Of a DNA stretch of 9,384 nucleotides, positions 5,841 to 9,384 are shown piece by piece (the stretch's first letter is position 1; every line of letters starts with the position of its first letter). Both the position numbers and the translations under genes were made by a program. The notes beneath the pieces were generated by a model. The model was not told the origin of the DNA and did not search any database. It saw nothing but the letters and a program-made list of their open reading frames with translations. The stretch lies in NCBI GenBank assembly GCA_027004335.1, contig JALTID010000151.1, positions 1-9,384 on the forward strand, given 5' to 3'. This stretch comes from JALTID01 sp027004335 [NCBI: bacterium] (GTDB lineage Bacteria > JALSQH01).

Positions 5841-6524
5841 TCACTCCATGTAGAGAGAATTTTTTTCAATTATCTCTATTACTGCATCAGGTAAAAGATA
5901 TTTAATAGATTTACCCTCTCTCACATTTTTTCTTATTTCAGAAGAGGAAATTTCTAACAGAGTGAAATCAAAAAATAGGATTGAGTTACCACTTTTTTTG
6001 TGGATTAATTTTCTTTTTTTAAAATCCACTTCAAATTCCTCTATTGTTTTTTCATCAAATGGAGGGAAAAATTCTTCTCTTTTTTCAAATAAAATGGTTG
6101 AATGTCTTGGCCTCCTTGCCACGACGAAGTTTGCAAGAGGGAAGAGTTCCATGAAATTCTTCCATGTATGTAGATTCTTGAATGAGTCCATTCCAATTAT
6201 AAAAAATATTTCATCCCCGGAGTATTTTTCTCTGAGGTCTCTGAGGGTATCCACTGTGTAACTTGGTCTGTCAATGTCGAGGTCGTGAGTTTCAATGTCA
6301 AAATTAAAATTATCCTCAATGGCAGCTCTTATTATCTGGATTCTAATTCCGGGTGAAGTTATTTTTCTTCCCAGTTTGTGAGGAGGGATTTTTGATGGTA
6401 AAAAATAAACTCTTTCCAGGTTAAATGTAAAGTATGCTTCTTCGGCAAGCCTTAGATGTCCATAGTGTATCGGATCAAAAGTCCCTCCCAGAAATCCTAT
6501 TTTCCTATTCACGGATCTGTCCAT
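5841..6524 (-). CDS. nadD: NadD, nicotinate-nucleotide adenylyltransferase
   Basis: A cytoplasmic enzyme joining ATP and nicotinate mononucleotide to make deamido-NAD, an essential step of NAD synthesis. The 227-residue sequence has the nucleotidyltransferase signature GGTFDPIHYGHL (13-24) with the HxGH motif at His20-His23, substrate-side PSKIPPHK (43-50), GMDSFKNLHTW (111-121) and the second ATP motif ISSSEIR (192-198). It is slightly longer than most relatives; residues about 143-182 form an extended charged segment before the final motif. ATG 6524 overlaps the proA end by 20 bases; GGGG lies only one base from it, so GTG 6512, which starts just before the conserved fold, is an alternative. 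It is followed immediately by rsfS. Confidence 0.96.
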   Translation of the reverse strand: MDRSVNRKIGFLGGTFDPIHYGHLRLAEEAYFTFNLERVYFLPSKIPPHKLGRKITSPGIRIQIIRAAIEDNFNFDIETHDLDIDRPSYTVDTLRDLREKYSGDEIFFIIGMDSFKNLHTWKNFMELFPLANFVVARRPRHSTILFEKREEFFPPFDEKTIEEFEVDFKKRKLIHKKSGNSILFFDFTLLEISSSEIRKNVREGKSIKYLLPDAVIEIIEKNSLYME

Positions 6525-7761
6525 TCCCCAGAATTACAAATTTTTCCACAGTTAGTGCCTCAAGTCCCATTGGCCCATATGAATGAAGCCTCGTAGTGTT
6601 TATTCCGATCTCGGCCCCCAGCCCTAATTCATAACCATCACTCCATCTGGTTGAAGCATTTACCAAGACTGTTGATGAATTAACCTCTCTTAAAAATTTT
6701 CCTGCCTTCTGGTAATTTTCTGTGATAATAGACTCAGTGTGGGAGGAACCATATTTCTCAATGTGCTGGATTGCTTCATCTATATCTTTTACCACTTTTA
6801 CAGCTAAAATAAGATCCAGAAATTCCGCATAGTAATCCTCTTCAATAACTTCTTTAGCACGAGGAAGAATTTTTCTGGTTATTTCGCATCCCCTGATTTC
6901 TACTCCAGCTTTTTGATAAAGTTCATCTATCATGGGGAGGAATTTTTCCGCAATGTCTTTATGCACAAGAAGTGTTTCCATTGCGTTGCACACAGCAGGT
7001 CTCTGCACTTTTGCATTATATGCAATTTTTACCGCCATATCCAGATCAGCCTCATTATCAACATACACATGGCATACACCTTTGTAGTGCTTTAAAACAG
7101 GAATCCTTGAATTTTCTGTTACGAATCTGATCAGGCCTTCGCCCCCTCTCGGTATTATGAGGTCAATATATTCATCCTGCTGGAGCATTACTTTTATAGC
7201 CTCTCTATCGGTAACCGGGATTACCTGCACAATCTCAGGGGGGAGCCCCGATTTTTCTATCCCTTTTTGAAAAAGTTCTCCCATGATTCTGTTTGAATTT
7301 ATCGCTTCACTCCCACCCCTTAAAATTACAGCGTTACCAGATTTAAAAGTGAGACTTGCTGCATCAATGGTTACATTGGGTCTTGATTCATATATGATCC
7401 CGATTACACCGAGGGGTATTCTCATTTTATTGACAATGAGGCCGTTGGGTCTTCTCCATGTTTTTGTGATCTCCCCCACAGGGTCAGGAAGAGCTGCCAC
7501 CTGTTTCAGTCCATCGATCATTGTGGCGATTCTCTTGTCAGTTAATTCAAGCCTGTCAAGGAGCGGCTTAGAAAGTCCTTTCTCCTCTCCTGCAATGAGA
7601 TCTTTTCTGTTTTCTTCCTTTATTTTTTCAGCATTTTCCTCAATAAGGGAAGCCACATTAAAAAGTACATCGTTTTTAATTTTTGTTTCCGCCCTTGCAA
7701 TTTTTGGTGAAACCTCTTTTGATTTTCTGGCAATTTCTGTTACAAGTGTTTTTAATTCCAT
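6505..7761 (-). CDS. proA: ProA, glutamate-5-semialdehyde dehydrogenase (gamma-glutamyl phosphate reductase)
   Basis: This enzyme reduces gamma-glutamyl phosphate with NADPH to glutamate semialdehyde, the second step of proline synthesis, and takes the unstable product of ProB directly. The 418 residues match the family length. Seen in order: PLGVIGIIYESRPNVTIDAA (116-135), FKSGNAVILRGGSEA (139-153), the PRGGEGLIRFV region (204-214), the catalytic cysteine Cys258 in KVQRPAVCNAMETLLVH, and the terminal GAEIGINTTRLHSYGPMGLE signature (382-401), where most relatives have HARGPMGLE. ATG 7761 is well supported by GGAGG at 7775-7771 nine bases upstream. It overlaps proB by 10 bases and nadD by 20, so it is translated within one operon. 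Confidence 0.98.
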   Translation of the reverse strand: MELKTLVTEIARKSKEVSPKIARAETKIKNDVLFNVASLIEENAEKIKEENRKDLIAGEEKGLSKPLLDRLELTDKRIATMIDGLKQVAALPDPVGEITKTWRRPNGLIVNKMRIPLGVIGIIYESRPNVTIDAASLTFKSGNAVILRGGSEAINSNRIMGELFQKGIEKSGLPPEIVQVIPVTDREAIKVMLQQDEYIDLIIPRGGEGLIRFVTENSRIPVLKHYKGVCHVYVDNEADLDMAVKIAYNAKVQRPAVCNAMETLLVHKDIAEKFLPMIDELYQKAGVEIRGCEITRKILPRAKEVIEEDYYAEFLDLILAVKVVKDIDEAIQHIEKYGSSHTESIITENYQKAGKFLREVNSSTVLVNASTRWSDGYELGLGAEIGINTTRLHSYGPMGLEALTVEKFVILGNGQIRE

Positions 7762-8900
7762 CTTCTTTCTCCTCCACTTTCTTCCATTATTACCATTTTA
7801 TCTCTGTGGGTCACCTCTTCTGCAAAAAAATACCCCAGAATTTTTTCAATTTCAGCTGAGTTATGTCCTTTTATTTTTAAAATTTCCTCACTGTTATACT
7901 CACTCAACCCCCTTGCTATTTCGTTACCATTTTCATCTAATATACCCACAATATCTCCCCTTGTAAAACTGCCTGTTACATCTTTGATCCCGGAGGGAAG
8001 CAGACTTTTTCCCTTTTTTAATGCAGTAACAGCTCCCGAGTCAATAATAACCGCTCCTTTAGGTTTTGACATTGTAGCAAGCCAGAGTTTTTTGGACCTC
8101 ATTTTTTTCTTTCTGGGAAGAACGAGAGTTCCCTTTTCCTCACCACTCAGAATTTTTTGAATTATATTTTCTTTCTTGCCATTCGCAATTATCGTGGGGA
8201 TCCCCTTCAGTGACGCTTCGTATGCGGCGGTGAGTTTTGTAAACATACCCCCGGTTCCCACGGGAGTTGGAAGGGATCTTTTAAATTTTTCAATGAATTT
8301 GCGGTCAATATGAGATATGCATTTTATCAGTTCTGCATCACTGTTTTTAGCAGGATCTCCTGTGTAAACACCATCTACATCTGTGAGAATAATAAGTATA
8401 TCCGCCTCTATTAGAATTGCAACTTTCGCTGAGAGAGAATCATTATCTCCCAGCGTTATTTCCTCCACCGTCACTGTATCATTTTCATTTACCACAGGGA
8501 TAACATTCATGGAAAATAGTTTGTCAAAGGTATTAACAGCATTCAGGAATCTGCTCCTCACGCCGAGGTCTTCTCCTGTAAGGAGGATCTGTGCCACTCT
8601 TTTCCCATATTTCTCAAAGAGTTTCTCATATGTTCTTATAAGATGGCTCTGTCCAATGGCTGCCAGCGCTTGCTTCACAGGAATACTTGAAGGGATTCTC
8701 TCAATCCCCATTCTCTTCATACCTGCTCCTATTGCTCCAGAAGATACAATTACGACATTGGAGATTCCAGCTCCTTCAACCTGCTGTGCGATATTCTCAA
8801 TAAAATCTTCATCTAATCCCGCTTCTGAAGAGACAATCACCCTTGTCCCAATTTTGATAACAACTTTATTTAACCTTTCAGGAATTTCCCATTTGCACAT
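7752..8900 (-). CDS. proB: ProB, glutamate 5-kinase with C-terminal PUA domain
   Basis: The enzyme phosphorylates glutamate with ATP, the committed and normally proline-inhibited step of proline synthesis. The 382 residues comprise an amino-acid-kinase domain (about 10-260) and a PUA domain (about 280-365). Kinase motifs are KVVIKIGTRVI (12-22), SSGAIGAG (53-60), VNENDTVT (137-144), GDNDSLSA (151-158), LTDVDGVYTGDP (172-183) and GTGGMFTKLTAA (215-226). The PUA part shows AVIIDSGA, LLPSGIKDVTG and GLSEYNSEEI, with a final EVTHRDKMV block as in E. coli ProB. ATG 8900 lies inside the 3' end of obg (23-base overlap) with only a weak ribosome binding site, so coupling to obg translation is likely. 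The TAA at 7754-7752 lies just past the proA start, giving a 10-base overlap. Confidence 0.98.
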   Translation of the reverse strand: MCKWEIPERLNKVVIKIGTRVIVSSEAGLDEDFIENIAQQVEGAGISNVVIVSSGAIGAGMKRMGIERIPSSIPVKQALAAIGQSHLIRTYEKLFEKYGKRVAQILLTGEDLGVRSRFLNAVNTFDKLFSMNVIPVVNENDTVTVEEITLGDNDSLSAKVAILIEADILIILTDVDGVYTGDPAKNSDAELIKCISHIDRKFIEKFKRSLPTPVGTGGMFTKLTAAYEASLKGIPTIIANGKKENIIQKILSGEEKGTLVLPRKKKMRSKKLWLATMSKPKGAVIIDSGAVTALKKGKSLLPSGIKDVTGSFTRGDIVGILDENGNEIARGLSEYNSEEILKIKGHNSAEIEKILGYFFAEEVTHRDKMVIMEESGGERRWN

Positions 8901-9384
8901 TTTTGAGCTCTTTTACCATCTCCTTGAGTTTTGTAATTACTTCTTTTACTCCTTCTCCTGTGGCGGCGGAGATAGCAAAAACCTCCCTCTCAGTTTTATC
9001 TGCCAGTTTTTTCAAGAGATCAGGAAGTTTTTCTCTCTCTTCAGGGGAGAGAGTGTCAATTTTGTTAATAACAATTGTTTCCTTTTTATCCAGCAATTCC
9101 TTTTTAAACTCTCTAAGCTCCTTTCGTATGTTATAGTATTTTTCAACGATTTTTTCAATGCTTTTATTCTCGTAGATGTCGATCATATGGAGGATCACCT
9201 CTGTTCTTTCAATGTGTCTTAAAAATCTTGTTCCTAGACCTTTACCATATGCTGCCCCTTCTACTAGTCCCGGTATATCTGCAATTACAAAACTGAAGTC
9301 GTCAAATTTAACAGTGCCAAGGTGAGGAGTAAGTGTTGTAAAAGGGTAGGGAGCAACTTCAGGTTTTGCATTACTTACTGCTGA
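8878..9384 (-). CDS. obg: Obg/CgtA GTPase, C-terminal part (5' end outside window)
   Basis: The visible 168 residues are the rest of the GTPase domain of Obg, an essential GTP-binding factor for 50S assembly and stress response. The frame is open to the right edge. It begins with SAVSNAKPEVAPYPFTTL, which in Obg directly follows the P-loop, so the glycine-rich N-terminal Obg fold and the P-loop lie just outside. Switch and G3 residues are in DIPGLVEGAAYGKGLGTRFL, followed by HIERTEVILHMID. G4 is NKID and G5 is SAATGEG. The protein stops at 8878-8880 soon after the G domain, so the C-terminal OCT domain found in some Firmicutes is absent. ATG 9198 is an internal methionine, not the start. The first gene seen of the minus-strand operon, overlapping proB by 23 bases. 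Confidence 0.96.
   Translation of the reverse strand, partial: SAVSNAKPEVAPYPFTTLTPHLGTVKFDDFSFVIADIPGLVEGAAYGKGLGTRFLRHIERTEVILHMIDIYENKSIEKIVEKYYNIRKELREFKKELLDKKETIVINKIDTLSPEEREKLPDLLKKLADKTEREVFAISAATGEGVKEVITKLKEMVKELKNVQMGNS

Noticed and set aside
7283-7966. 227-residue open frame on the + strand opposite proA and proB
   Set aside because: It is an antisense shadow; ProA and ProB have every family motif on the minus strand and this frame shows no recognisable domain.
8383-9222. 279-residue open frame on the + strand opposite proB and obg
   Set aside because: Antisense shadow of two confidently identified genes, with a serine- and phenylalanine-rich composition typical of such frames.
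1-9384. CRISPR array, tRNA, rRNA, phage or defence genes
   Set aside because: No regularly spaced repeats, no structured RNA gene and no recognisable defence or phage protein were found on either strand.

Overview
The window is bacterial and fairly AT-rich, with lysine-, glutamate- and isoleucine-rich proteins and clear Shine-Dalgarno sites before several genes. The genes on the two strands converge. I cannot name the organism. The binding protein has a signal-like N-terminus without a lipobox cysteine, which mildly suggests a cell with two membranes. An uncultured or thermophilic anaerobe would fit the composition, but that is a guess.

Left part (1 to about 2590, + strand). It opens with the C-terminal tail of an unidentified protein (ending at 221). 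Next is a badly decayed IS256/Mutator-family transposase remnant on the minus strand (about 248-676). Three genes follow: an exported TPR-like protein resembling TatT, the TRAP-transporter T component (718-1545); a small coiled-coil plus zinc-ribbon protein (1654-2073); and an Hsp20 small heat-shock protein (2104-2550). The last two are 30 bases apart and probably form a stress pair. They end at a strong intrinsic terminator (2561-2588).

Right part (2558-9384, minus strand). This is one very compact gene train in transcription order: obg (5' end outside the window), proB, proA, nadD, rsfS, rlmH, then a substrate-binding protein, an ATPase and a permease of a BtuCDF/FhuBCD-type metal-chelate or corrinoid importer. 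Almost every junction overlaps by 4 to 23 bases or is nearly end-to-end, so it is probably one operon with coupled translation. It mixes large-subunit ribosome functions (Obg, RsfS, RlmH), the first two steps of proline synthesis (ProB, ProA), NAD synthesis (NadD) and nutrient uptake.

No CRISPR array, tRNA, rRNA, riboswitch or obvious new defence system is visible. The points most worth checking are the transposase fossil with a promoter at its edge, the terminator that lies inside the last codons of the opposing permease gene, the unusual start of the binding-protein gene, and the zinc-ribbon/Hsp20 pair.
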